The translations under genes and the position numbers were made by a program. Positions 17,823 through 24,498 of a DNA stretch of 32,370 nt are shown here, piece after piece. The notes below the pieces were generated by a model that saw only the letters and a list, made by a program, of their open reading frames with translations, searched no databases and was not told the DNA's origin. The DNA is from Sphingomonas bacterium. Lineage in GTDB: Bacteria > Pseudomonadota > Alphaproteobacteria > Sphingomonadales > Sphingomonadaceae. The first letter of the stretch is position 1; each line of letters starts with the position of its first letter. The DNA lies in NCBI GenBank assembly GCA_028289965.1, contig JAQGKS010000118.1, forward strand, positions 1-32,370, in the 5' to 3' direction.

Positions 17823-18067
17823 AGCGCTTCTCCGGTGATGCGCGCGGCGATCGCCGCCGGCGGGTTGTCTCGGTGCCAGCGGCGCGCATCGAGGCAGGCG
17901 GCTGACCAGTCGCGGATCCGCTTCTCGGCCCAGGCGGCGCTGATCGCTTCGCGCAGCAGGCGAGGGGTGCGGAACCAGTGCGGGCGGCACATCAGGATGC
18001 CGCGGCGAACCTCCACGGTGCAGCCGGGAGCGTCGCAGATGCTCGGCGGGCGAGGGGCCCGCTTCAC
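17819..18067 (-). CDS. Small putative zinc-binding phage protein
   Basis: An 82-residue protein with Cys11, Cys16, Cys27 and His30 (CDAPGC ... MCRPHW), a plausible single zinc site, then a helical Trp-rich region (about 31-70). Its start overlaps the upstream stop and its stop overlaps the next start, both ATGA. Similar short CxnC...CRPHW proteins occur in phage early operons without assigned role. DNA or protein binding is a guess. Confidence 0.78.
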   Translation of the reverse strand: MKRAPRPPSICDAPGCTVEVRRGILMCRPHWFRTPRLLREAISAAWAEKRIRDWSAACLDARRWHRDNPPAAIAARITGEAL

Positions 18068-18279
18068 GCCCGCACCCAGCGGCTGATCTTGCGGAAGCCG
18101 AGCGCCCTGGCGACGCTCTCGCTCGGCGGGCGATAGCCGCGGGCAATCTGCGAGATGGCGCCGGCGCTTAGGCCGGCTTCGTGGGCGAAGCGCTTGCTCT
18201 CTCCGCGCCGCCGGACCCGGTCTCGGAGGGCGGCTAGAACCTCCGCGTCGCCCTCGATGACTTCGTTGCAGCCCGGCAT
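18064..18279 (-). CDS. Small helix-turn-helix protein
   Basis: A 71-residue protein with one helix-turn-helix: residues 28-55 (ESKRFAHEAGLSAGAISQIARG) fit the XRE-like pattern, with AGLSAGAISQIARG as turn and recognition helix. The C-terminus ALGFRKISRWVRA resembles the ends of small phage HTH proteins. It is coupled by TGATG to the upstream gene and by ATGA to the downstream one. It could be a Cro-like or excisionase-like regulator, and its position in front of the integrase operon end makes an excision-related role possible. Confidence 0.75.
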   Translation of the reverse strand: MPGCNEVIEGDAEVLAALRDRVRRRGESKRFAHEAGLSAGAISQIARGYRPPSESVARALGFRKISRWVRA

Positions 18280-18443
18280 CAGTGCAGCACCACGCTGCAG
18301 GTGGCGACGGTGATCGCCAGCATGCAGAGGATGGCGATGCGCGTCTCGCCCGCGGCGGCGGCCGAGACCGGGCCAGCGGGCTTGCAGGTGCGGCAGCGGC
18401 AGAACTGATCGTGGATCGTGCCAGGGCGTTCGATGAGGCGCAT
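18279..18443 (-). CDS. 54-residue membrane protein with CxCxxC motif
   Basis: A 54-residue protein with FCRCRTCKPAGP (14-25), a cysteine cluster that could bind a metal, and a C-terminal hydrophobic helix (about 34-53). A GGAG element lies 9 bp before the ATG, and the stop overlaps the next start (TGATG). Short proteins of this shape recur in sphingomonad prophages without known function. Confidence 0.68.
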   Translation of the reverse strand: MRLIERPGTIHDQFCRCRTCKPAGPVSAAAAGETRIAILCMLAITVATCSVVLH

Positions 18444-18502
18444 GGTGTCGCTCTCCGAGAGTTGGTTGAGGGGGGCGGCGCCGAGGGTGGGGCGGGCGGC
18501 GT

Positions 18503-18649
18503 TCACAGCCAGCCCAAAAGCTGGGCGATGCCGAACGCGATCCAGAGGATCGTCAGAGCCAGGCTCCCCACCAAAAGCGCGAGATACCGCAGGTGGTCGC
18601 CCCGGCTTTCGTGGCTGAGGCGGCCGAACAGGTTGGGCGCGTCGCACAT
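18503..18649 (-). CDS. 48-residue membrane protein
   Basis: A 48-residue protein with a soluble N-terminus (MCDAPNLFGRLSHESRGD) and one transmembrane helix (about 23-46, LALLVGSLALTILWIAFGIA). Its ATG overlaps the stop of the 155-residue gene (TGATG), the main support for translation. A 59-bp gap follows before the next gene. The function is unknown. Confidence 0.68.
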   Translation of the reverse strand: MCDAPNLFGRLSHESRGDHLRYLALLVGSLALTILWIAFGIAQLLGWL

Positions 18650-19116
18650 CACGCTGCCCGATCCAGCGGCAGCATCGCCTGCCACGTTCCGGCGGCACGA
18701 CGCTCGAGCTGCTCGCACCGCTTGCACCGCTCGCCTTCCTCGGCCCAGCTGTTCGATGCGCCCTCAAGATCGTTGGTCTCGGTCCATTCGTCCCAGCCAC
18801 AGGTGCGGCAGAGGCGCGGGTGCAGGTGTGCCGGATCCTCGGCGAGCTGGCGGTAGATCAGCGGATCGAACGGGAAGGCGCGGTTAATGGTCTCGGCGAC
18901 CCACTGATCCATGATTGCGTCGGGCTGCTCGAAGCCCAGGAGGATGGTCTCGACGTCGTCCTGATGCGCCGGGTTCTTCCAGAACGGCCGTGCCGCCTGG
19001 GCGATGGTGAGCCGGGCGGCTCCCCGGCGCAGGCGCAGATAATCCCACGGCTTGATCGGATCGGGGGTGGCAGCGGCGGCGCCGACGTCGGCGGTGATTT
19101 GCTGGTGAAGGGACAT
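18649..19116 (-). CDS. Phage protein with C-terminal zinc ribbon
   Basis: A 155-residue soluble protein. Residues 25-62 (WDYLRLRRGAARLTIAQAA onward) suggest an HTH-like helical part. Four cysteines near the C-terminus (Cys103, Cys106, Cys131, Cys134, as CRTC and CKRC) form a probable zinc ribbon. It lies 24 bp downstream of the 40-residue membrane ORF and is coupled to the next gene. I do not recognise the family; DNA binding is plausible. Confidence 0.78.
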   Translation of the reverse strand: MSLHQQITADVGAAAATPDPIKPWDYLRLRRGAARLTIAQAARPFWKNPAHQDDVETILLGFEQPDAIMDQWVAETINRAFPFDPLIYRQLAEDPAHLHPRLCRTCGWDEWTETNDLEGASNSWAEEGERCKRCEQLERRAAGTWQAMLPLDRAA

Positions 19117-19140
19117 GATCGTTCCTTATCGGGACGTGGA

Positions 19141-19263
19141 TCAGCGGCGCGCGGCGGCGGCGCGGGCGAGGACCACGATGAGCAGGATTGGCGCGGCGCA
19201 GATCGCCGCCGCGATGAGCAGCAGCAGGCGCAGGCGGCGCTGGCTGGTGGCGGACGCCGGCAT
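19141..19263 (-). CDS. 40-residue membrane protein
   Basis: A very small gene of 40 codons plus TGA. The protein has a short polar start (MPASATSQRR), one hydrophobic helix (about 11-34, with LLLLIAAAICAAPILLIVVL) and an Ala/Arg tail. Its ATG overlaps the GapR-like stop as TGATG, the same junction used by neighbouring genes, which supports translation despite the length. Function is unknown; a membrane effector or regulator is possible. Confidence 0.6.
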   Translation of the reverse strand: MPASATSQRRLRLLLLIAAAICAAPILLIVVLARAAAARR

Positions 19264-19667
19264 CAGTTTAGGCCCAGCGCGGCTTTGTACGCCTCGAGGA
19301 GCATGTCCTCTTCCCGCAGAGCGTCGCTGTCCCTTTTTCTGCGCGCAATGATCGCACGCATCGTCTTACCGTCGAAGCCGGTGCTTTTCGCCTCGGCAAA
19401 CACGTCGCTCAGCTCTTCCTGCGCGCCGAGGATCTCCTCGATTATGCCTTCGGCGCGCTCGATGAACTGGCGCAGCTGCTGCGCGGCGCTCTCGGCGCTG
19501 GCGTTCGTGATGGGGTCGGGCGCCTTGCGCTTCCGCTTGCCCTTCCCCTTCCCGGCAGGCTCTGCTGTGATGGCGCGCAGCTCGTGGCGCACGCCTCCGG
19601 CGCCGTCTGGCACGGCGGTGAAGCGCATGGGCGTGGATGGACTTGAGGCGCAGCTGTTCGATTGCAT
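19263..19667 (-). CDS. Phage GapR-family (DUF2312) DNA-binding protein
   Basis: A 134-residue protein whose C-terminal 75 or so residues match the GapR/DUF2312 family: LRQFIERAEGIIEEI, then DVFAEAKSTGFDGKTMRAII and the ARRKRD segment, ending with LEAYKAALG. GapR of Caulobacter is a nucleoid protein that encircles overtwisted AT-rich DNA ahead of replication and transcription. Here about 55 extra N-terminal residues include a very basic patch, KGKGKRKRK, not found in the roughly 90-residue host proteins, so extra DNA contact is likely. It lies 16 bp downstream of the primase-helicase, which suggests a role in phage replication or in competition with host GapR. An internal ATG at 19628 is an alternative start. 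Confidence 0.85.
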   Translation of the reverse strand: MQSNSCASSPSTPMRFTAVPDGAGGVRHELRAITAEPAGKGKGKRKRKAPDPITNASAESAAQQLRQFIERAEGIIEEILGAQEELSDVFAEAKSTGFDGKTMRAIIARRKRDSDALREEDMLLEAYKAALGLN

Positions 19668-19683
19668 CGCTCGGAGCCTTTCT

Positions 19684-22395
19684 TCAGCGGGGAGGGGTTG
19701 CCGGCGCGTGCGCCGGGTTATGGAAGCACCAGCAGTTCACGGTCTTTCCGACGCGCGAGTTGACCGGTTTGTAGTCGAGGAAGCGGCGGGCCTTGCTGGT
19801 GCGCAGCAGGCGCTTCAGCTCGTTGATCGGCGGCAGCGACAGGCGCAGATCGCCGCAACGTTGCTCGAACTGCACCAGGTTGATCGCGATGGTGTCAGCC
19901 GTGCGGCTATGGTTGATCCAGGTCGATGTCGCGTCGGTCTCCAGGCTCTGGATGTAATCGAACCGCTCCCAGAAGGTCTCGACGTGGGGGTGATCATGCT
20001 CGACCGCGCGCTGGCGTTCGGTCAGCATCGTGCGGATCTGATCGTGCGCCAGCTCGACGTCGCGATCGGGTAGGTTGGTGACGACCAGTCGCATCGCATC
20101 CAGCATCGCGGCGAGCTGCGCGTGGTTCTTGGCGAGGCGGCCGTTGCGGATGCCGGGTTGCTTGAGCATGGCCGTTTCGTGGACGGCAAAGCGCTCACGA
20201 TAGCGTTCAAGGATCAGCGCCTCGCGCCGAACAGCGTGGACGATGAAGCCCGAGACGTCGGCCATATCGAAGCGAGACAGGGCCTCGGCCGCCACCTTGG
20301 TGTGTGGCCCCCATCCCGCCTTGTCGAAGTGGATGGCCATGATGCGCTCACGCATCGCCGGCGACGCTTCAACCGGATCGTTCTGGACGATGGCGATCGC
20401 GCCGCGGAAGGGTGGCTCGAACGTCTCCATGCCGCCATTGGCGATCGCGCGCGTGCGGACAGCGCGACCGTTATAGGCTGTCTTCAACTCGTCCCATTCG
20501 AAGCGGCGGCCGTGCGGCGTATCCTGCCCGCGATCGCCCTCGATCAGCACGACGGGTAGATTGCCGACCTGGCCGAGGGTGCGGGCGATGCCGGCGTTCG
20601 TCGCCTTGGTCGGGTCGAAGCCTTCGTAATTGCCGGTGCGGCCGCAGAGCTTCCAGTAGAAAGCGAACAAAGTCGTCTTGCCGGTGCCGGGGATGCCGGT
20701 GGCTTCGAGAAAGGCGAGGCTCTCCTGAAAGCTGCGGATCTGCTCGGCAAACAGGCTGAGCATCCAGAAAGCGAGGGTGACGACGCCCTTCGATCCGAAG
20801 GCGGCTATGACGTGCGGCAGCCAGGCCAGATTGAGATTGTCCGGATCGTAGGAGATGCGGAGCAGCTGATCGGTGGTGCGCAGCTTCACCGAATGCTTGC
20901 CGAAGACGAAATAATCGTCCTCGTTCTTTTTGCAGACGCGTCCGTTGGAGACGCCGAGGTCGCCGAACAAATAGGCACCGTGATCGATCGAATAGCCGGT
21001 GTGCTGGATCGCCTCGACCATGCGGATCGCGGTCCATTGGCGCTGCATCAGCTTGTCGAGATGTTGGGTGGTGCCGGTGAACTGCGCGCCGGGTGCCACC
21101 GAGGAAAGGCGTTTCTTGAATTCGGCACCGGCGGCGCAGGCTGCGCCGGAGAAGGTGGCCTTGACGATCGGGCGAGGCGGATGGTCCCGCACGACGGGGA
21201 AGTCGATGCGGAAATAATAAGCGCCCTCGTCGAGGTTGGCGTCGCGCTGGAAGTAGAGGGTGCGGAAGGTGCAGTTGGCGAGTTCGGTGATCTCGACGGC
21301 CTCGCGCGCGGCGAGGTTCCACTGCTCCTCATAGGAGAGGCCACTCATCTCGGGCGAGTCCGCCCGGCTCTCGACGATCTCGTTGATCCGCTCGATGCGG
21401 AAGGTGGCCCAGAGCTGGCGGACCTTGTGGACGAGCGGGAAGGACGCTGTCTTGTGCCGCTGGTAGATCAGGAACGCCTTCTCGGCGGCGTTAGGGGCGA
21501 TCGTGACATCGCCGTTCCAGCGATATTCGTCGAGCAACTCGGGGGTGAGCTTCTCGGCCTGGGCGAGATCGTTCCAGTCGAGCTTCGTGCCCTCACCATC
21601 GGGGCGGACCTGAGCGGCGCCGGCGGCCCAGCCATCCTTGCGCGCCCGCTCGACGAACTTGCGGGTATAATCGACGCCGGCCTTGCCGACATCCAAGGCG
21701 AAGATCAGTTTCGGCCCGACACGGCCGAGATCGCCGGCGACGCGGCGCAGCTCGGCCAGCGCCTCCTCGGGATAGTTGTTGCACGACATCAGCGACACGG
21801 CGGTCAGCCCGGCGCCGCGCAGGGCGAGCGCGTCGAAGATGCCCTCGGCGAGCCACAGCTCGGACGCGCTGGCGAGCGTCGCGGCATCGTCGGTTGGGTG
21901 CTGCCACCAGCGGCCGCGATAACCCTTGCCCGGGGAGAAGCGGGCTTTCATGTCGCCGAAGCGGCCCGGCTGATCGATCAGCCGTTCCCAATAGGCGCCG
22001 CCGGGCAGGGGGAAGCGCACTGTGGCCGAGCCGATGTTCCGCTCGCGATCCTGATACCACTCCTCGGTGTAGGCGCCTTTCAGACCCAGCAGGTCGAAAC
22101 CCCGAGCGTGCGACAGGTAGGCGTCGGCGGCTGCGTTCGGCTCGCGGTCCGTCTTTTTGAAGCGCTTCGACCAGTCGTCGAAGATCTCCGGGTAGAGTTC
22201 CTTGACCTTCCCTTCCCAGCCACAGTTGTTTTCGCGGCCGCAGCGCACGGTCCAAGGCTTAGCGGCGTGGGTGTAGAGCGACTTCTTGGCACCGCATTCG
22301 GGGCAGCGCCCCTCGCGCAGCCATTCGCCGCGGTCCACCAGCCCGTAGTCGCGCTTCAGGCGCTGTGTGACTTCTCGGAGCAGATCGTCGCGCAA
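19684..22395 (-). CDS. Toprim primase-helicase (phage replication protein)
   Basis: A 903-residue replication protein combining primase and helicase regions. The N-terminus has a zinc finger (Cys31, Cys34, Cys52, Cys58; CPECG ... NCGWEG). A Toprim domain follows, with Glu184 in LWLAEGIFDAL and Asp235 in IFALDVGKAG; the usual second Asp of the DxD is Gly237 here. A central region of unknown fold precedes an ATPase domain with Walker A GIPGTGKTT (567-575) and Walker B-like VVLIEGD (615-621). The start is a TTG at 22395: no ATG or GTG exists in frame upstream before a stop at 22480-22482, and the zinc finger needs this N-terminus. It is the replication protein of the early operon, analogous in role to P2 gpA or P4 alpha but not the same family as gpA. 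Confidence 0.88.
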   Translation of the reverse strand: MRDDLLREVTQRLKRDYGLVDRGEWLREGRCPECGAKKSLYTHAAKPWTVRCGRENNCGWEGKVKELYPEIFDDWSKRFKKTDREPNAAADAYLSHARGFDLLGLKGAYTEEWYQDRERNIGSATVRFPLPGGAYWERLIDQPGRFGDMKARFSPGKGYRGRWWQHPTDDAATLASASELWLAEGIFDALALRGAGLTAVSLMSCNNYPEEALAELRRVAGDLGRVGPKLIFALDVGKAGVDYTRKFVERARKDGWAAGAAQVRPDGEGTKLDWNDLAQAEKLTPELLDEYRWNGDVTIAPNAAEKAFLIYQRHKTASFPLVHKVRQLWATFRIERINEIVESRADSPEMSGLSYEEQWNLAAREAVEITELANCTFRTLYFQRDANLDEGAYYFRIDFPVVRDHPPRPIVKATFSGAACAAGAEFKKRLSSVAPGAQFTGTTQHLDKLMQRQWTAIRMVEAIQHTGYSIDHGAYLFGDLGVSNGRVCKKNEDDYFVFGKHSVKLRTTDQLLRISYDPDNLNLAWLPHVIAAFGSKGVVTLAFWMLSLFAEQIRSFQESLAFLEATGIPGTGKTTLFAFYWKLCGRTGNYEGFDPTKATNAGIARTLGQVGNLPVVLIEGDRGQDTPHGRRFEWDELKTAYNGRAVRTRAIANGGMETFEPPFRGAIAIVQNDPVEASPAMRERIMAIHFDKAGWGPHTKVAAEALSRFDMADVSGFIVHAVRREALILERYRERFAVHETAMLKQPGIRNGRLAKNHAQLAAMLDAMRLVVTNLPDRDVELAHDQIRTMLTERQRAVEHDHPHVETFWERFDYIQSLETDATSTWINHSRTADTIAINLVQFEQRCGDLRLSLPPINELKRLLRTSKARRFLDYKPVNSRVGKTVNCWCFHNPAHAPATPPR

Positions 22396-22418
22396 GGTGC
22401 GGGGTTCTTTCAGGCAAG

Positions 22419-22476
22419 GCGGGGGCGTCTCCGGAAGCGGGGGCGTCCGGACGGGCTGGGTCTCGATGGGGGCGTC
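22419..22476. repeat. Three copies of GGGGGCGTC upstream of the primase gene
   Basis: GCGGGGGCGTC occurs at 22419-22429 and 22437-22447, and GGGGGCGTC at 22468-22476, in the 110-bp gap between the Ogr-like and primase genes. Starts of the first two are 18 bp apart. On the minus strand the repeats also read as a Pro-rich in-frame peptide just upstream of the TTG start. They could be binding sites, iteron-like elements or remnants of coding sequence. Confidence 0.5.
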
Positions 22477-22505
22477 AGATCAGGCGGCGGTCAGCCGCGC
22501 TGGGA

Positions 22506-22844
22506 TCAGCCGGGGGCGATCATGGCGTCACAGGGTGCAGGCAGCGGCTCGACGTCGTTCGCCGGGATCGGCATGTCGTCGTTGGCCGGCTTGGTCTTCG
22601 GCAGCACCGGCCCCGCCTTGGAGAAAGGGAGGTGGACTTCCGGGTTCGGCCGGGCGCTAGGCACGATCGTGCGAATGATCGAGATGGCGGCGACGCCGCT
22701 CCATCCGCATTCGTCATTCTCGCAGCGCAGGCGCAGCTCGCGATAGGTGGCGGTCACCTTCTCGCTGGTCCGCACGATCGAACGGGTATTGCAGTGTGGG
22801 CAGGTAATTGCCGGGAGTCGCACCCGGGTGATCTTCGGCTTCAT
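22506..22844 (-). CDS. Ogr/Delta-like zinc-finger late-gene activator
   Basis: A 112-residue protein with the Ogr/Delta zinc finger in residues 1-50: CPHCNTRSIVRTSEKV (Cys15, Cys18), then RLRCENDECGWSG (Cys41, Cys46). Ogr of P2 and Delta of P4 recruit RNA polymerase to late promoters, so this should switch on the tail and head operons. The remaining 60 residues are Pro-rich and probably disordered. Its ATG overlaps the upstream stop (ATGA). In P2 ogr lies just after gene D; here it is inside the early operon, before the replication gene, which would couple late expression to early transcription. Confidence 0.85.
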   Translation of the reverse strand: MKPKITRVRLPAITCPHCNTRSIVRTSEKVTATYRELRLRCENDECGWSGVAAISIIRTIVPSARPNPEVHLPFSKAGPVLPKTKPANDDMPIPANDVEPLPAPCDAMIAPG

Positions 22845-23335
22845 TGGGATCCCCCCATCTTCGTGGCGGTCGGCCCCGCGCCGAACGGCAGGAAGGACGT
22901 GATCCGGCGCTTCAGGCGGGAGAGGGCGCCGTGCGCCTCCTCGACCTCTGCCAGCGCGCGGTGAAACTGTGCCGGTGTGGCGGCGGGATCGAGGATCGCG
23001 ACCGAACAGGAGATTGCCTCGCCGGCGTCGCGCGATGCCTCCTCGATCGTCTGCAGCAGATCGCGCCGGCATACGTCCTGAACGGCAACCTGAACCTCGA
23101 GCTGGAAGGCATAGGCATCGAGCAATGGCGCATCCTCACCGCCCGCTGCGCGGTAGGCGGCGTCGAGATTGCGCGCCTGGTCGAGCGTGGGACTGCGGCC
23201 CGAATCGGGCTCGCTCCACAGGCGCACGATCCGCTCCTTGCGATCGACGACGCGCGCGGCACCGTCGAAGCCGATCAGCCCGGCGATGCGGGTGACGGCC
23301 TGGGCAAAGGTGAGGGGGGTGCGCAGCTTGGTCAT
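22841..23335 (-). CDS. Phage regulatory protein, CII-like (putative)
   Basis: A 164-residue soluble protein. The N-terminal half (LTFAQAVTRIAGLIGFDGAA, then DRKERIVRLWSEPDSG) looks like a helix-turn-helix domain of the type annotated as phage regulatory protein CII-like in prophages. The C-terminal half is helical, with acidic and Ala-rich segments. It is second in the early operon, coupled by ATGA to the Cro-like gene and to the Ogr-like gene. A role in the lysis/lysogeny choice or in replication control is inferred from position and fold. Confidence 0.65.
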   Translation of the reverse strand: MTKLRTPLTFAQAVTRIAGLIGFDGAARVVDRKERIVRLWSEPDSGRSPTLDQARNLDAAYRAAGGEDAPLLDAYAFQLEVQVAVQDVCRRDLLQTIEEASRDAGEAISCSVAILDPAATPAQFHRALAEVEEAHGALSRLKRRITSFLPFGAGPTATKMGGSQ

Positions 23336-23661
23336 GCCCGCGCGCGCCGTTGCGAAAGCGCGCCCCGATCGCACGCGACGATCGGGGCGCCAGTGGCTAC
23401 GGTCCCTTCGTTGCACTTGGTGAGAGGATTAAGTGCAGGGTCCGCAGGGTAGAGATCGGGGCGAAGCAGGTGGCGAGAGACGCCGGTCTCCGCCTCAGTG
23501 GTGAGGACGTACTCGGCGGGCAGCCGTTTGCCGCTTTGCAGCCACTTCCAGACAGCCGTCTGTGACACGCCGCAGAGGCGGGCGAAGGCCGACTGAGAGC
23601 CGCTGCGCACGACGGCGGCTTTAAGAGCCTCAAAGGGGGTCACGGGGGGAACGTCGGGCAT
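23332..23661 (-). CDS. Cro/YdaS-like HTH repressor
   Basis: A 109-residue DNA-binding protein of the YdaS/Cro type. The helix-turn-helix is SQSAFARLCGVSQTAVWKWL (about 25-44), followed by the family stretch LPAEYVLTTEAETGVSRHLL and RPDLYP. It is the first gene of the leftward early operon and divergent from the CI-type repressor, the classical place for Cro. The ATG at 23661 starts just inside the operator region; the TTG at 23670 would add three residues. The C-terminal 35 residues are not conserved-looking. YdaS was named as an antitoxin, but no toxin partner is adjacent, so a Cro role is preferred. Confidence 0.82.
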   Translation of the reverse strand: MPDVPPVTPFEALKAAVVRSGSQSAFARLCGVSQTAVWKWLQSGKRLPAEYVLTTEAETGVSRHLLRPDLYPADPALNPLTKCNEGTVATGAPIVACDRGALSQRRARA

Positions 23662-23671
23662 AACAACCAAC

Positions 23672-23687
23672 TACAACCAGAGTTGTA
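23672..23687. promoter_or_regulatory. Operator O1, 16-bp dyad
   Basis: TACAAC-CAGA-GTTGTA is a perfect inverted repeat 10 bp upstream of the Cro-like ATG. Together with O2 it gives the shared form TRCAACCARAGTTGTA. A further half site ACAAC is present near 23663-23667. Confidence 0.75.
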
Positions 23688-23719
23688 TGATGGTCAACAC
23701 CTAAATTTCCCTGTTGCCC

Positions 23720-23735
23720 TGCAACCAAAGTTGTA
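23720..23735. promoter_or_regulatory. Operator O2, 16-bp dyad
   Basis: TGCAAC-CAAA-GTTGTA matches O1 at 14 of 16 positions and lies 9 bp upstream of the repressor ATG. Its centre is exactly 48 bp from that of O1. An extra GTTGC half site (23713-23717) abuts it. The positions fit control of both divergent genes by CI and Cro. Confidence 0.75.
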
Positions 23736-23744
23736 GGGGGAAGA

Positions 23745-24404
23745 ATGATCAAGGTTGAGCGCCTGGCGGAGCGCATGCGGGCAAAGGGGCTCTCGCAGGC
23801 AGAACTTGCGCGCCGGGTCGGCATCTCCCAGCAGGCCATCGGTAAGCTCGTGAACGGAAGTTCGCGCAGCACACCGCACATCGGGCAGATCGCCACTATT
23901 TTAGAGACGTCCCCAGCATATCTTGTTGGCCAATCGGATGACCCCGCTGAAGGTGCGCCGCTGCTAGCGACGCCGGAGGTGATCGCAGATCAGCTCGAAC
24001 TCGTCCGCATCAACGAGGTGTCGCTCGATTATGGGATGGGCGGGAGCTATCTCGACGATGCCGTCGAGTTGATCCCGCGCTATTTCCCCGAGGTATGGCT
24101 GCGCAGCGTGACAGATACGCCGCCAGAAGCCCTATTCTTCGCACGCGGGCGCGGGGACTCGATGCAGCCTACGCTCCTGGATGGAGACATGGTGCTAATC
24201 GATCGGTCGGAGCGGATGATTCGCGAGCAGGATCGGATTTGGGCCATCGCGTACGGTGACATCGGATCGATCAAGCGTCTTCGCCGCACGCCTCGGGGGG
24301 AGGTTAAGGTGATGTCCGACAATCCGACTGTGTCCGAGGAAGTGATCGGCAGCGATGACTTGTACGTGATCGGGCGCGTTGTGTGGATTGGCCGTAAGAT
24401 CTAA
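23745..24404 (+). CDS. CI/LexA-type repressor with S24 peptidase domain
   Basis: A 219-residue prophage repressor. The N-terminus is an XRE helix-turn-helix (LSQAELARRVGISQQAIGKL, about 16-35) and the C-terminus an S24 (LexA/UmuD-like) autopeptidase domain with Ser139 in GDSMQPTL and Lys177 in GSIKRL. RecA-stimulated self-cleavage after DNA damage would release the lytic operon. The usual Ala-Gly or Cys-Gly cleavage pair before the peptidase domain is not obvious; a Gly-Gly at 99-100 (YGMGGS) is the nearest candidate. The start ATG follows a strong GGGGGAAG. It is divergent from the Cro-like gene across two operators and is the first gene in the direction of the accessory block. Confidence 0.92.
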   Translation: MIKVERLAERMRAKGLSQAELARRVGISQQAIGKLVNGSSRSTPHIGQIATILETSPAYLVGQSDDPAEGAPLLATPEVIADQLELVRINEVSLDYGMGGSYLDDAVELIPRYFPEVWLRSVTDTPPEALFFARGRGDSMQPTLLDGDMVLIDRSERMIREQDRIWAIAYGDIGSIKRLRRTPRGEVKVMSDNPTVSEEVIGSDDLYVIGRVVWIGRKI

Positions 24405-24462
24405 TCGATCGCACCACGATCGCCATGCTACCGGTCGGAAAGCGGACGGGCGGTAAGCGCCG

Positions 24463-24476
24463 ACTTGCGGATATTC
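24463..24476 (+). repeat. Intergenic repeat, copy 1 (core)
   Basis: ACTTGCGGATATTC, 22 bp before the start of the 161-residue gene. It matches the cores of copies 3 and 4 at 12 of 14 positions. An upstream AAGCGGACGG (24440-24449) may belong to the same decayed element. Confidence 0.5.
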
Positions 24477-24498
24477 ATCCGCACTGTAGCGTGACGGC

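Noticed and set aside
22419-22476. CRISPR-like array
   Set aside because: Only three 9-11-bp repeats with unequal short spacers and no cas genes; far too short for a CRISPR array. No array was seen elsewhere.
20812-22746. 644-codon plus-strand frame opposite the primase-helicase
   Set aside because: It is antisense to a protein with a zinc finger, Toprim and Walker motifs; it has no recognisable domain of its own.
23332-23661. YdaS-type antitoxin with a toxin partner
   Set aside because: No toxin-like gene (such as YdaT) adjoins it; divergent arrangement with CI across shared operators fits Cro better.
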